Positions 20,471-31,557 of a DNA stretch of 64,000 bases are shown here, one piece after another; positions within the stretch are counted from its first letter, which is position 1, and each line of letters starts with the position of its first letter. This DNA is from Rebecca billardiae RCC1528 (lineage: Eukaryota; Haptophyta), in contig OZ251224.1 in assembly GCA_965240325.2 (NCBI GenBank), forward strand, positions 1,116,001-1,180,000. The letters run 5' to 3'. The notes beneath the pieces are model-generated. The model was given only the letters and a program-made list of their open reading frames with translations. It searched no databases and was not told the DNA's origin. A program made the translations under genes and the position numbers.

Positions 20471-20590
20471 TAAAGTTGAAGGGGCAGCTCCCGGACTCGG
20501 CCCCCGAACCTTACTATGAATGTGAGAAAGCGGCCTCCGCCAACTCGCGGCCGGCCTCGCTCGCGACCTTCGCCGATCACCTGCCTGCGG

Positions 20591-21712
20591 ATGAAGAAGG
20601 ACGCGAGACGTGCGTGCTCGCTACTCCTCGCGCTCATGCTCGCCGGCGGGGGAGCAGAAAACGACCGAAATACGGCAGCTCCTTCTGTTGTGCGTTGGGG
20701 CATCATGGGTACCGGCCGGATTGCCAGCGACTTCACGCGCGTGCTCACAACCCTCGCCGGCTGCGAGGTCTGTGCAATCGCATCGCGCTCAGCGGCGAGC
20801 GCTGACACGTTTGCAGCATCGCACGCACCCGCTGCGACGAGGCACGGGAGCTACGAGGCGCTCGCTGCGGACGAAGATATCGACATCGTTTACGTGGCGA
20901 CCCCCAGCTCGCGCCACGTGCAGGACGCCGCGCTCTGTCTCACCCGCGGCAAGCACGTACTCGTGGAGAAGTGCATGGCACCCACCGAGGCTGACGCGCG
21001 CGCACTCCTGCGCGAGGCACGCCTTGCGGACCGCTTCCTCCTGCACGGCGTGTGGTCGCGCTTCTTTCCAGCCATGCGCAGGGTGCGCGAGCTCGTGCGG
21101 GCGGGCGCGATCGGCCGTGTCACCTCGGTGTCCGCCTCCTTCTGCCAGGCGGAGGGCGCAGGCTCGTGCAGCGCACTGCTGGAGACAGGCATCTACGCGA
21201 TCCAGCTCGCTCTGTGGGCCTTTGAGGGCGAAGAGCCGGCCGGCGTGGACGGCGTGGCGGCCACCGTGAACCCGAACGGGATGGATGAGCACGTCGTCGC
21301 GCTCATACGCTTTCCGAGCGGGATTGCGACCGTGGAGTGCTCGCTCCGGCACGCGAGCAAGCGCGCGGCGTACGTGTGTGGGACTGAGGGCGTGATCGAG
21401 CTGCCGTACCCGTTCTGGTGCCCCACGCAGCTCCTCGTCACGCGCATGACCGGAACAGCGAGTCAGGACTGGGACGGGCCCCATCAGGAGACATTTGCAC
21501 TGCCAGCTCCCCCCGAGGGCACGGCAGAGCGTCCACTCAACTACGTGAACAGTGAGGGCCTCCTGTACGAGGCTGCTGAGGCCACCAGGTGCGTGCGCGA
21601 CGGCGTGCGGGCTGCGCCCGACTTCGACGATGACGAGTGCATGCGCGTCATGCACCTTCTCGAGCTCATTCGGGCAGAGGTGCAGCGCCAGCATGTGCCA
21701 GCTAAAGCTTGA
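20591..21712 (+). CDS. Gfo/Idh/MocA-family oxidoreductase, dihydrodiol dehydrogenase-like
   Basis: NAD(P)-dependent oxidoreductase, 373 aa. The Rossmann motif VVRWGIMGTGRIASDF lies at residues about 33-48. Later motifs, VYVATPSSRHVQ and HGVWSRFFPAMRRVRELVRA, resemble dimeric dihydrodiol dehydrogenase and related sugar dehydrogenases. The usual E-K-P motif is VEKCMAP here (Lys at about 127), so the lysine is kept and the proline replaced by Cys. I chose the ATG at 20591 because it gives a basic start and a hydrophobic stretch (ACSLLLALMLAGGGA) like a signal peptide; an in-frame ATG at 20516 would extend it by 25 Arg/Pro-rich residues. The substrate cannot be predicted. Foldback element 2 lies just upstream and could affect its expression. 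Confidence 0.88.
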   Translation: MKKDARRACSLLLALMLAGGGAENDRNTAAPSVVRWGIMGTGRIASDFTRVLTTLAGCEVCAIASRSAASADTFAASHAPAATRHGSYEALAADEDIDIVYVATPSSRHVQDAALCLTRGKHVLVEKCMAPTEADARALLREARLADRFLLHGVWSRFFPAMRRVRELVRAGAIGRVTSVSASFCQAEGAGSCSALLETGIYAIQLALWAFEGEEPAGVDGVAATVNPNGMDEHVVALIRFPSGIATVECSLRHASKRAAYVCGTEGVIELPYPFWCPTQLLVTRMTGTASQDWDGPHQETFALPAPPEGTAERPLNYVNSEGLLYEAAEATRCVRDGVRAAPDFDDDECMRVMHLLELIRAEVQRQHVPAKA

Positions 21713-22759
<1,047 letters not shown>

Positions 22760-23899
22760 TCACGACTGCTTGCTGCCATTACCAAAGGGGTTGAAGCTGA
22801 AGGCTGACCTGTATAGGCTCGGCGAGTCGGTGCCAGCGCCACCAGACCTCGACGTGCCGAGCGGCGGGGCGTTTGGTGGCGGGCGGGGCGAGTTCGAGCC
22901 GGAGCCATTGCTCGTCTTCGCCTTGACCCGCTGCGGCACCCACGCAGCATCCCACACGAATGTGCCCCCCAGGAACGTGGGCACGCGGTCTCCTTGCAGG
23001 CCTGCGTACTGCGCGCGTGGGTGGGCGCGCGTGGTCGGGGGGTGGTGCGAGGCATCAGCGCGCGTGCATGTGCGCGCTCGCGGCGTTTGCACAAAGAGGC
23101 TCGTGCGCTGCGCTCGCGCTGCGGCGCCCCTCGAGGGCGTGGCCGGCCTGGCCCGGCTGTAGGGGGCGCGCGTGCGAGCCGCCGCGCGCACCTTGATGAG
23201 CTTGTCCACATTCTCCGCCATCTTGACCTTCTTTATCAGCCGCTCCGAGAGCAGCGGGCTGAAGCCCTTGTACAGCGTCGCGATGAAGGAGGGCGGGTGC
23301 GTGACGACAACGGTTTGGATCAGCTGCGGGAAGAGGAACTCGGACAGCTTGCTCAGCTTGCCCTGGTTTTGCACGAGCTTGGAGTTTTGCATCGCAAACT
23401 GGAAGTTGAGGCCCGTCAGGTCCTGGATGATGACGAGCTTGATCAGCCGGCCCGACTCGCGCGTGAGCTGGTCGCAGATGCGGTAGGCCACCTCGCGGTT
23501 CGAGATGCCTGCCTCGTGGTGCCACTGCTCCGACTTGGTGGCCCACGTCGTCACGTCGACGGCGAACGGGATGGCCACCTGAATCGGTTGGCCCTGGTTG
23601 GTGCGCCACGGCAGCATCCCAGTCGGGATGATCGTCTTCACCTCCGCCTGCAGGTCGTCGATCCGTGAGAGGATGTCTGTGTTCTCTCGCCGCCACTCGA
23701 TGGCCTGCTTGATCGCAACAGCTGCTTTTCCCACCTCCCGGAAGGAGATGACGTAGCGCAGCACAAAGAGCTCGTCGTGCTCCGGGCCAAGGATGGGCGC
23801 GACCTCCGGCTGGGCGCGGACTGCGGCGATGGCGTCTTTGTGCTCCTGTAGCAAGTCCGCGACGCGCGGGAGCTCGGCAAGCGCCTCTGCGTCACTCAT
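22760..23899 (-). CDS. CRAL-TRIO (Sec14-like) lipid-transfer protein
   Basis: Predicted lipid-binding or lipid-transfer protein of 318 aa. Exons are complement(23192..23899) and complement(22760..23008), joined over a 183-bp GTGCGC...GCGCAG intron that is a multiple of three and in frame. An N-terminal helical CRAL-TRIO-N-like segment (residues about 20-75, FVLRYVISFREVGKA) precedes the lipid-binding core: LIKLVIIQDLTGLNFQFAMQ, then FPQLIQTVVVTHPPSFIATL, LSERLIKKVKMAENVDKLIK and VPTFLGG after the intron. This matches the Sec14 pattern. The C-terminal 50 residues are Ser/Pro/Asn-rich. The gene lies head to head with the nucleotidase gene at 24173 (273 bp between starts). Confidence 0.9.
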   Translation of the reverse strand: MSDAEALAELPRVADLLQEHKDAIAAVRAQPEVAPILGPEHDELFVLRYVISFREVGKAAVAIKQAIEWRRENTDILSRIDDLQAEVKTIIPTGMLPWRTNQGQPIQVAIPFAVDVTTWATKSEQWHHEAGISNREVAYRICDQLTRESGRLIKLVIIQDLTGLNFQFAMQNSKLVQNQGKLSKLSEFLFPQLIQTVVVTHPPSFIATLYKGFSPLLSERLIKKVKMAENVDKLIKVRAAARTRAPYSRARPATPSRGAAARAQRTSLFVQTPRARTCTRADASHHPPTTRAHPRAQYAGLQGDRVPTFLGGTFVWDAAWVPQRVKAKTSNGSGSNSPRPPPNAPPLGTSRSGGAGTDSPSLYRSAFSFNPFGNGSKQS

Positions 23900-24172
23900 C
23901 GCCTTCCGCCTCCGTCAGCGCGCGCCCCCAGGGGATGAAGGAAAGGGCTGACAGGGGCGGCGCGCCAGCAAGGTGGGCGCCTGCCGCATCTTATTATTTT
24001 ACCCGTTCGAGCGGTCGCGCGGCCGCGAACTCTGAAATTGCTACTACTCGTCAGAATAAATTCGGGCAGTCCGGACCCAGCCTTTTTCTTTTGCTGAAGC
24101 TGGCGAGTTTTCCGCCGCGGAAGCGATAAAAACGGGTTCCGGTCCCGTAAAAGCGCGGGCGGGCGTTGGACG

Positions 24173-25800
24173 ATGGCTCCACCCCGACGACAGCGGGCTT
24201 TTAAGGCGCTAGTCGCATGCTTGTCGCTCGGCCCATGGGCGGCGGCAGCCGTGCGCGAGCACGGCGTAATATTCGACGCCGGCTCGAGTGGTAGCCGCAT
24301 CCACGTGTACACCTGGGAGAATGCCGGCGCCAGCAATCCGTTTGAGCTCGTGAGCGACGACCTGCTCAAGAAGAAGCCAGGTGCGCGCACGGGGCGCGCG
24401 AGCGCGCACGCGCGCGAGAGGGCGCCCGCCCCGCTGTGCGCGTTGTATCGGTCGGTCGAGACGCAATCCCGCTCCCGCCCCGATCCACCCCTCCCCGCCT
24501 GGCAGGGCTCTCGGCGTACAAGGACGAGACAGAGAAGGCGGGCTCCTCGCTCGAGCCGCTGCTCGAGTATGCGTACGAGAAGATTCCCGAGCAGGAGCGC
24601 AAGAAGGCGCCCGTCTACCTGATGGCGACGGCAGGCCTGCGGCTTGTGGGCGAGCAGAAGAAGGACGAGATCCTGCAGTCCGTGTGCAAGACGCTCGAGG
24701 CGTCGCCCTTCACTTTCAAGTGCCCGTGGGCGACGCTGCTGTCGGGGTTTGACGAAGGCCTGTACGGCTGGGTCACGGTCAACTACCTGATGGACGCGCT
24801 GCAAGCCTCCGCGCCCAAGTCGTACGGCATCATCGACCTCGGCGGCGGCTCGGTTCAGATCGTCTTCGAGCCGAAGGGCAAGATCCCCGCGGCCGAGAGG
24901 CACACGCTCCCGCTCTCGCACGGCACAAAGACGCTGTATGTGAAGAGCCACCTCGGGTACGGCCTCGACCAGAGCAGAGGCTCCATCGCCGCCGTCGCGG
25001 CCAAGGACGGGCGGCACGTGCACCCGTGCCTGCCGACAGGTGCGGCGTCTGCGCGCCCGCGCCACAGCGCACGCCGCGCACCCGTCGGCGCGCGCGCGCT
25101 CGTCGGCCCGGCTGACTCGCTCCTCCGCTGTGCGCGCGCGCGCGCGCCGCGCCGCGCTGCGCGCGCAGGGTACGCGGGCAAGGTGCGCACGAGCGACGGC
25201 GCTGAGGTCAAGTTCGAAGGGAGCAGCGACTACAAGGGCTGCGTCGCGCTCGTGGAGTCGATCTTCCCGACGGCCGAGTGCCCCGTCAAGCCGTGCTCCA
25301 TCCAGGGCGCGTACCAGCCGCCGATCAGCACCGACGCCGAGTTTGTCGGCTTCTCGTACATGTACGACCGCACGGGCGCGATCGGACTGCTCGACGGCAA
25401 GGCGGCGGTGTACGGTGAGCAGTCGGCGACGATCTCGCAGATCAAGGAGGCGGCGGCGCGGCTGTGCGCGACGAACTGGCACGCGGTCACGCGCCGCTTC
25501 GAGAGCAACCCCGAGGCGGACAAGGCGCACCAGTTCTGCGGCGACGCCGTCTACCTGCACGTCCTGCTCGAGCGCGGGCTCGGCTTTGCTCCCGACACGC
25601 GCTTCAGAATGACCAACAAGATCAAGGGCATCGAGCTCGTCTGGACGCTGGGCGCGATGCTGGCGAAGGTGCACGAGATGCACTCGGGCTCGTCCACCAC
25701 CACGGTCGTGATCGGCTCCATCGCCGCGGTCATCCTGCTGCTGCTCTACGTCTTCCGACAGTCCCTCTTCCGCGGGTACGGGCTGCTCCCTTTCCGGTGA
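24173..25800 (+). CDS. GDA1/CD39-family nucleoside di/triphosphatase (apyrase), membrane-anchored
   Basis: Hydrolyses nucleoside tri- and/or diphosphates, usually in the Golgi lumen or outside the cell. Exons 24173..24380, 24506..25039 and 25169..25800 give 457 aa; introns are GTGCGC...GGCAG (125 bp) and GTGCGG...CGCAG (129 bp), both phase 1. Apyrase conserved regions are clear: DAGSSGSRIHVY at about residue 35, TAGLRL near 110, LYGWVTVNYL in the middle and DLGGGSVQI near 178. Cysteine pairs occur in the second half. Residues 10-26 form an N-terminal signal or anchor, and a C-terminal transmembrane helix (VVIGSIAAVILLLLYVF) precedes a short basic tail. Two membrane ends suggest a Golgi or ecto-NTPDase topology. 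Confidence 0.93.
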
Positions 25801-26703
25801 GCGCACACACTGGCTGCGCGTGGGCCGGCGCGCCCGGCGGCTGATCGTGTGGGGCCTCGCCCCTTCCCTCCGCGCGCACCTCGCAGTTCTGACTATTGAC
25901 TGCTGGTACTCCCTCCGCGCCCGTGGCCCAGATAGGCGTCACCCACACGCGCACGGGGCGTACAGGAAGGTGTGAGACCCCGGTCCCAGCCGTGCCAGCT
26001 GGCCTGACGGGAGCACTTTCCGCAGGAGCCCTGCGCCGGCTGCGGCTTCGGCCTCGGGGGAGCTGCAGAGACCAGAGTGGCTGCGGCCAGCCGGGACGGG
26101 CTGAGTACGGCCCGCCGTGGGAGTTGGGCCGGCTGGCCGGCACGCGCAGCTTTGGCGCCGCCGCCTTTCGGGCTTTCGGCGGACAAATAAGTTTATTTAT
26201 TATAATAAGTTTATTTTTTAAAAGCTATAGCCTTTAATCGCGCAGGCGACACTGAGTACTGACACGGTCACGGGCGTCGTCCGCCATTGACCATTTACAA
26301 TTATTCAGTTGACGCCGTCCGCCCGTCCGACTCCGTCCCGCGTCGGAGACCGGTCCCAGACCCAGTCCCGGGCCGGCCACCGCCGGGGCCACGAGCGGCG
26401 AGGCGTCAATGCTCAGACTCAATGTCACTCCGCAGCCTCACTCGTAAGTTACTGCGCCCGTCTGCGCCGCAGCGCCAGCAGCCGACGCTCGACTGTCGAC
26501 CGATCTGACGTCATGTCACATGTGTCATGTGATGCCACATCGACGTCCGATCGTGTTCGTGAGTCGTGAGAGGCCTGTGGCCGTGTCCACGTGGCAGTGA
26601 TGCGTGAGCAGCGAAAGCCGGCCAGAACCGGCCAGGTCTCAGCCCTGACCACTCTCATTGGCTGCAGAAGGCCCGGCGCTGCGGGCCTTGTGAGCCAGGT
26701 CGG
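25801..26703. other. Gene-free spacer
   Basis: Convergent gap between the nucleotidase and the DUF3727 gene. It has an AT-rich patch at 26180-26240 and an ACATGTGTCATGTGATG-type palindromic patch near 26515. No gene seen. Confidence 0.5.
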
Positions 26704-27611
26704 TCATGGCCCGTAGTCGCCATCGTCACCCTCGTCAAAGAAGACCTCGTTCATCTCCACGAATGCCCTCTCCAGCTCCGGCTTGACGCTGCTGACCTCA
26801 TCGTCGTCGAGGAGCGAGAAGCGCGTTCCGTCCACTTGCCTAGCGAGGATGAAGGTCGGCTCGAGAGGCTCGGCCACGTAGTACTGCTGGCCGGCGTGGA
26901 AGAACTTGCTCAGCACCTCCCACGTCGAGGGCAGCGCGCACACGCGCGGCGCGCGGTGGGGGAGCAGCACTCGTTGGATGCCAGGATCCGCGCACGCGGG
27001 CACGATGCGGCGCGTCTACGTGCGCTCGCAGGGTGCGCGGGCGCACTCACTTCGGCCCCGTCAGAGAGCTCGTCGAAGTCGAGCTCCTCGTCCTCGTCCT
27101 CGTCCTCATCAAAGTCGTCCGCTGCGTCGCCCTCGTTGTCAATGTCGTCCAGGTCGAACTCCTCGCTGTCCTCCTCCACGGTGAGCATGAATGGCGTCCG
27201 CTTGAGCTCGAAGCCCTCCTCAGCCAACGCCCCCTTCGCAATGTCGAAGAGCGCGTCTATTTCGTCGTCGGCCTCGATGGCGTGCAACCCCTCCGCCTCG
27301 TCCTCGGTGGTCGCGATGATCACAGGGATGTCCACCGGGTGTGCGAGCGCGTATCTATTGCCATTGAGCTCGGCTGAGCTCTCCATGTAGCATCGAATCG
27401 AGCGCTTTGTATTTGGACATTCGATCCAAATCATGATATCGAGATCGCCGCCGTCGACAATGTCGTCATCCGCCATGCACACCACGCGGGACCGCGCGCT
27501 CGGCACTGCACGAGCGTGCGCAACCACGCGTGATAAGCTCGGGGCGCGCGCTCCGGCGCTGAGCGCCGTCGCCAGCGGCAGAACAAGCGCCACAAAGCCA
27601 CCGGCGATCAT
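26704..27611 (-). CDS. DUF3727-family protein, probably plastid
   Basis: Exons complement(27051..27611) and complement(26704..26916) give 257 aa; the intron is GTGAGT...GGGAG (134 bp, phase 0). The mature part resembles the DUF3727 proteins of cyanobacteria and plastids: RYALAHPVDIPVIIA, then DEIDALFDIAKGALAEEGFE, LKRTPFMLTVEED, an acidic run of Asp/Glu (about residues 150-182), then FFHAGQQYYVAEPLEPTFIL in exon 2. The first 25 residues are a signal-peptide-like stretch (MIAGGFVALVLPLATALSAG) followed by a basic Ser/Arg-rich segment, as in bipartite plastid presequences. The molecular function of the family is not known to me. A further in-frame ATG upstream would lengthen the N terminus, but the hydrophobic start favours 27611. 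Confidence 0.8.
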
Positions 27612-27985
27612 GTGGAGAGACAGCGTACGGCACAGCCGTGGAAACGGAAGCTCGGCGTGCGGCGCACTCGCCGGCGACGACGCCGCGCCACACTCGCCCG
27701 CGACTCGATGTGTCCGGCCGCAGCGGCTGCCGCTCGACGCGAGGAGAGGCTGCCGCGACGTCGCCGCCCGCCAACTTGAAAATCGTCGTCGCTGATGATG
27801 ATGAAATGCGCTCAAATTGAAAATGCCAGCGAGAAAGCGCGCGGGCACGCGTGCCGCCGCCGGTCGTCGGCACGGTGCGATGTCATTGATCCGGGCCCAA
27901 TTTCAGGCCAAAGGCGAATTAAAAGGGCCTGAACATTAATCACTGAATAACTCGCTGAAAGCCAAGCTCTGAAGGCCCGAAGCAG
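27612..27985. other. Spacer between DUF3727 and CSN4 genes
   Basis: Both genes are on the minus strand. It presumably contains the DUF3727 promoter; no separate gene seen. Confidence 0.4.
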
Positions 27986-29694
27986 CTACGACGACGCGCC
28001 TACCGCCATCTCGGCGGCCAGCTGTGGATGGCGCTCGACGGCACGCAGGACGATCTTCTCCGTCTTATGGCACACTCGCGCGATCGCCGCGTCCCAGTTG
28101 GTGATGGACTCCGACTCGGTCTGGAAGTCGATCATGGCGTCCACCTGGTCGATGGTGGCAGACATCCGTCCGTCCGATACCATCTTGGCGGCGATCTGCT
28201 CAGCCTGCGCTCCGACGCGCGTGTCGCAGGGTGGCAGGTGGCGCGGCGATGTGGTGTGAGCACCGCGCCCGCGCGACGGTGTGCCGCCGTCGTAGCCGTG
28301 CACTGGAGGGGCGCCTCATGCAGTACGAATACAGTTGGTGGCGCTCGAGCGCACTCGTCAAGCGGCGCACGCGTGGTGCGCGTCGGTGCCAGCATGTAAT
28401 CCTCGGCAGCCACGCACGCTGAGCGCCGCGGCACGGCCCACGCACCTGCTCCGAAGTGATCCCGACCAGCGCGCCCAGCTGGTCGAAGGAGATGTTGGTG
28501 TAGATCTTGCTCGCGCTCAGCATGTTGTGCTCGATCACCGCGCGGTCTAGCACCGTGCTCCCTGCGCGCCCGCGCGGCCGGCGGGGCAGGCATGGGAGCG
28601 GCTCGGTTGCGGCGCGCGGATGCACCACGCGCGCGGCAGTGCGCGCGGCCGGGCGCGCGCGCCGCGATCCGCTGCGCGCCGCACCGTCCTCCAGCCTCGC
28701 CATCTGGTGCGGCTGCAGAGTCTGCGCAAACCGCTCCACCTCCGCCTTCTCGAGCACCTGCTCGAGGAACGTCTTCTCGAGCACCGAGAAGGTGGGCAGC
28801 TTAGCGCAGCGCTCGTCCTTGTGCAGCGTGGCGAGGAAGCGCGAGCGCTGCGGGCCCGCCGGGGCGAGCATCGCGCACGTCACGGCGCAGCGCAGCGCCT
28901 GCATCAGCTCGGCCTCGTCCACCTTCTTGCCGCCGAGCTCGGTCGTGTCGATCTGCGAGAGCTGGTAGTACCGCAGCGCCGCCTCGAGGAACTTGCGCTT
29001 CGAGTCGAGGATGCGCGCGTAGCACACCTTGTGGCGCAGGCGCAGCCCCGAGTCCGTCTCGTTCGTCATGAGCAGCGACGCGCGGTTGATGTACGCCTCC
29101 GCCTGCACGGGCTCGTCGTCCTCGAGGTACAGCTGCGCGATGTGCACGTACTTCTCCACCTTGTAGTCGTCGTCGAGCACGCGGTTGCCCGTGTCGAGCG
29201 GGATCATGGAGAGCGTCTTCGCCGCGTCGGCCCAGTTCTCCTCCGCCTCGTAGATCGCCGCGAGCCGCTCGCGGATCACCGTCACCTGCTCCTCGAACGA
29301 GACGACGCGCGGCTGCAGCTTGTCGAGCGCATACACGGCGACCTGCTTGATCAGCGCGGTGTCGAGAGAGGGCAGCAGGCCGACGAACTCAGAGATCACT
29401 TGCCGCGACACGATCACGCTCGTGTCCTCCGACACCACTGCGCGCGTCGCGGCGAAGGCGTCGCGTTCCATCGTCACGCGCCCGCGCATGCGCCGCGCCG
29501 GACCCGCCGCGGCCGCGCCAATGCGCGCACGCCCGCGCACGCGGCGCACGCTGCCGCGGCGGCGCACTGTGATCGACGAGCCCATTCAGCTCTGCGACAC
29601 GGCCCTGCTGGAACAGCGACGCCTGCAGCTCCTTGTACCGGTCGATCCGCGTCTTCTGGTCCGCGATGGCCGTGATCGCCTCGAGCGACGCCAT
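27986..29694 (-). CDS. CSN4: COP9 signalosome subunit 4
   Basis: A PCI-domain subunit of the COP9 signalosome, which removes NEDD8 from cullin ubiquitin ligases. Exons complement(29568..29694), complement(28685..29437), complement(28446..28561) and complement(27986..28204) give 404 aa, close to the usual CSN4 length. Introns of 130, 123 and 241 bp start GTGCGC, GTGCGG and GTGCGT and end in CGCAG. The N-terminal helical repeats ([35 protein letters not shown]) lead into the PCI region ([49 protein letters not shown]), and the winged-helix end reads [17 protein letters not shown]. The gene is head to head with the ANTH gene (178 bp). Confidence 0.95.
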
Positions 29695-29872
29695 GGCCGT
29701 CGCCGCGCGCGCGCGTCAAAGCGCCCGCCAAAGCGCTCGCGCGCGCCTCCCGCCCGAGTGCGCAGGAGCAGTGCCAACGCCCAGCTGCGAGGGCAGGGGA
29801 TCTGCCGCCGCTCAGCCGCCTCCATCGCGCTCTCGCGTGGCGCGCTCTCGCGTGGCGCGCGGGGTTTTGACC

Positions 29873-31138
29873 ATGAGGCTCACGGAGCGAGCCCGCCACT
29901 ACGTGATGAAGCACGCCGCGTCGAGCCGCGAGGAGCAGGCCGTGATCGCCGCCACGAGCTATTCGCGCAAGTCGCCGAGCCCCGACGCGATCGCGTGTGT
30001 CGTCGCCGGGACGCGAAGCGACTCATCCCGCATCATCGACCTGATGCTCAACCGCGTCGACTTGGAGCCGGGATGGCAGCCCGTCCTCAAGGTGCTGCTC
30101 CTCGTGCACCGCTGCTTACAAGACGGCTCGATGCACTTCCTCTCCGAGCTCGACCTGGACCCCTCCCTCCTCCGCCTGGCTGGCTTTGAGGACAACTCGA
30201 ACGGCGAGTCTGTGCACATGTCAAAGCACGTGAGGCGCTACTCGGAGTACCTGGAGGGGGTGGTCATGGTGCACGGCGAGCTGCGTCGCATCGCTCCAAT
30301 CCTGAACCTCCACGTCGCCGCCCGGCGCGACACGCGCACCGAGGGCCTGGGCGACCTCGCGAGCGCGCCCGGCGCGCTGCTGCGGCTGATCGCGTGCCTG
30401 CACATGCACCTCTGCCGGCTGCTGCACTGCGAGCGCTGTGGCCGGCCGCGCGACCTGCCCGGCGAGGAGGACTGCCCCGTCGCGCTTTCGATCCTCGTGC
30501 TGCTGCTACGCGACGGGCTGCACGTGTACCGCCTGCTGTCGGAGGCCGTGATGCAGCTGCTGAGCGACGTCACCCGGCTGTCCGCGGAGCACTCGGTGCG
30601 CGCGCTTGACGCCTACCGCCACTTTGTGGAGGTGACGCACGAGTTCAACTCGATGTGCGGCAATATGCGCCGCTTGAGGGCCCGCGGGCTGCTCCACACC
30701 ACCGACATTCCCACGCTCAAGCCAGTGGATCACGAGCGCGTGCTCCGCGCTCTGAGCGCGCACTGCGCCCGCGTCGACCCTGATGGCGAGATCAGCAGGC
30801 GCATCGCCCGCGACGCGAAGAAGCAGGGCGTGAACGAGCGGAGGATGACGGAGGAGGTGGACGAGCTCGACCAGCTGCACCAGCTGCGCACGTGGTCCCA
30901 GCGTCAGTTCGGCGGGCCGCCCGGCCCCGCGGCGCAGCACGCGGACCCTGTCGAGGGCGGGGTGCTGCTTGTAGACCTCTCCGATGCATCCACAGACCGG
31001 CAGGGGGAGCGCGGCACGGCGCGGTCCAGAGAGCGCGGGGACTGGGACGGGCGCAGCGGTGCGACGGAGCCGGGGCATGCTGAACGAGCGGGCACGACGG
31101 CCGCCGATCCCACGATTGGCGACCTCATACAGCTCTGA
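29873..31138 (+). CDS. ANTH-domain (AP180/CALM-like) endocytic adaptor
   Basis: Predicted phosphoinositide- and clathrin-binding adaptor, 421 aa, single exon, starting at an ATG in ACCATGA context. Residues about 1-280 show the ANTH helical array: ACVVAGTRSDSSRIIDLML, WQPVLKVLLLVHRCLQDGS, HVRRYSEYLEGVVMV, and LRLIACLHMHLCRLLHC. The stretch VALSILVLLLRDGLHVYRLL fits the C-terminal ANTH helices. The tail from about residue 330 is polar and disordered, and the protein ends DLIQL, which could be a terminal clathrin-box-like motif. In AP180/CALM proteins this layout links membrane to clathrin and cargo. It shares its upstream region with CSN4. Confidence 0.82.
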   Translation: MRLTERARHYVMKHAASSREEQAVIAATSYSRKSPSPDAIACVVAGTRSDSSRIIDLMLNRVDLEPGWQPVLKVLLLVHRCLQDGSMHFLSELDLDPSLLRLAGFEDNSNGESVHMSKHVRRYSEYLEGVVMVHGELRRIAPILNLHVAARRDTRTEGLGDLASAPGALLRLIACLHMHLCRLLHCERCGRPRDLPGEEDCPVALSILVLLLRDGLHVYRLLSEAVMQLLSDVTRLSAEHSVRALDAYRHFVEVTHEFNSMCGNMRRLRARGLLHTTDIPTLKPVDHERVLRALSAHCARVDPDGEISRRIARDAKKQGVNERRMTEEVDELDQLHQLRTWSQRQFGGPPGPAAQHADPVEGGVLLVDLSDASTDRQGERGTARSRERGDWDGRSGATEPGHAERAGTTAADPTIGDLIQL

Positions 31139-31557
31139 TGGCGGCTATTTCTAATAGGCGGGCGGAGCCGCGGAGGCCGGTCCGACGAGGCGGCGCGAGT
31201 CTAGATGCTGACAAATCGAAAATATCGTAGTCTTAGACATTAGAGACTACAGTCGACATACAGAAGTCACACTCACAGACATCTGACATGCTCAATGCTG
31301 CAGTCTAACTCTAAGCTGACGACCGTAGCCACGGGGCCCGCGCTGGCCATGCTTGATGAAGCCTTGAAATTTATTAGCCCTTTAAGAATATATCTCAGAG
31401 TGATGCAGTCTCGTCATCAGCATTAGACTTATTAGTCCAGTCGTCGATGATGATGATATGCGCGCCGCCCGGATGATGGATTCACCAGCTAGCGCATGTC
31501 GACGAATCATGAGATGCTGTTAAACTAAACTCCTAATCAACTTCGCGTTCATCATCG
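31139..31557. other. Convergent AT-rich spacer
   Basis: Lies between the 3' ends of the ANTH and docking-complex-like genes. AT-rich, no gene seen; presumably holds both polyadenylation regions. Confidence 0.45.

Noticed and set aside
31139-31557. Possible small gene in the convergent spacer
   Set aside because: AT-rich with frequent stops and no frame of useful length.
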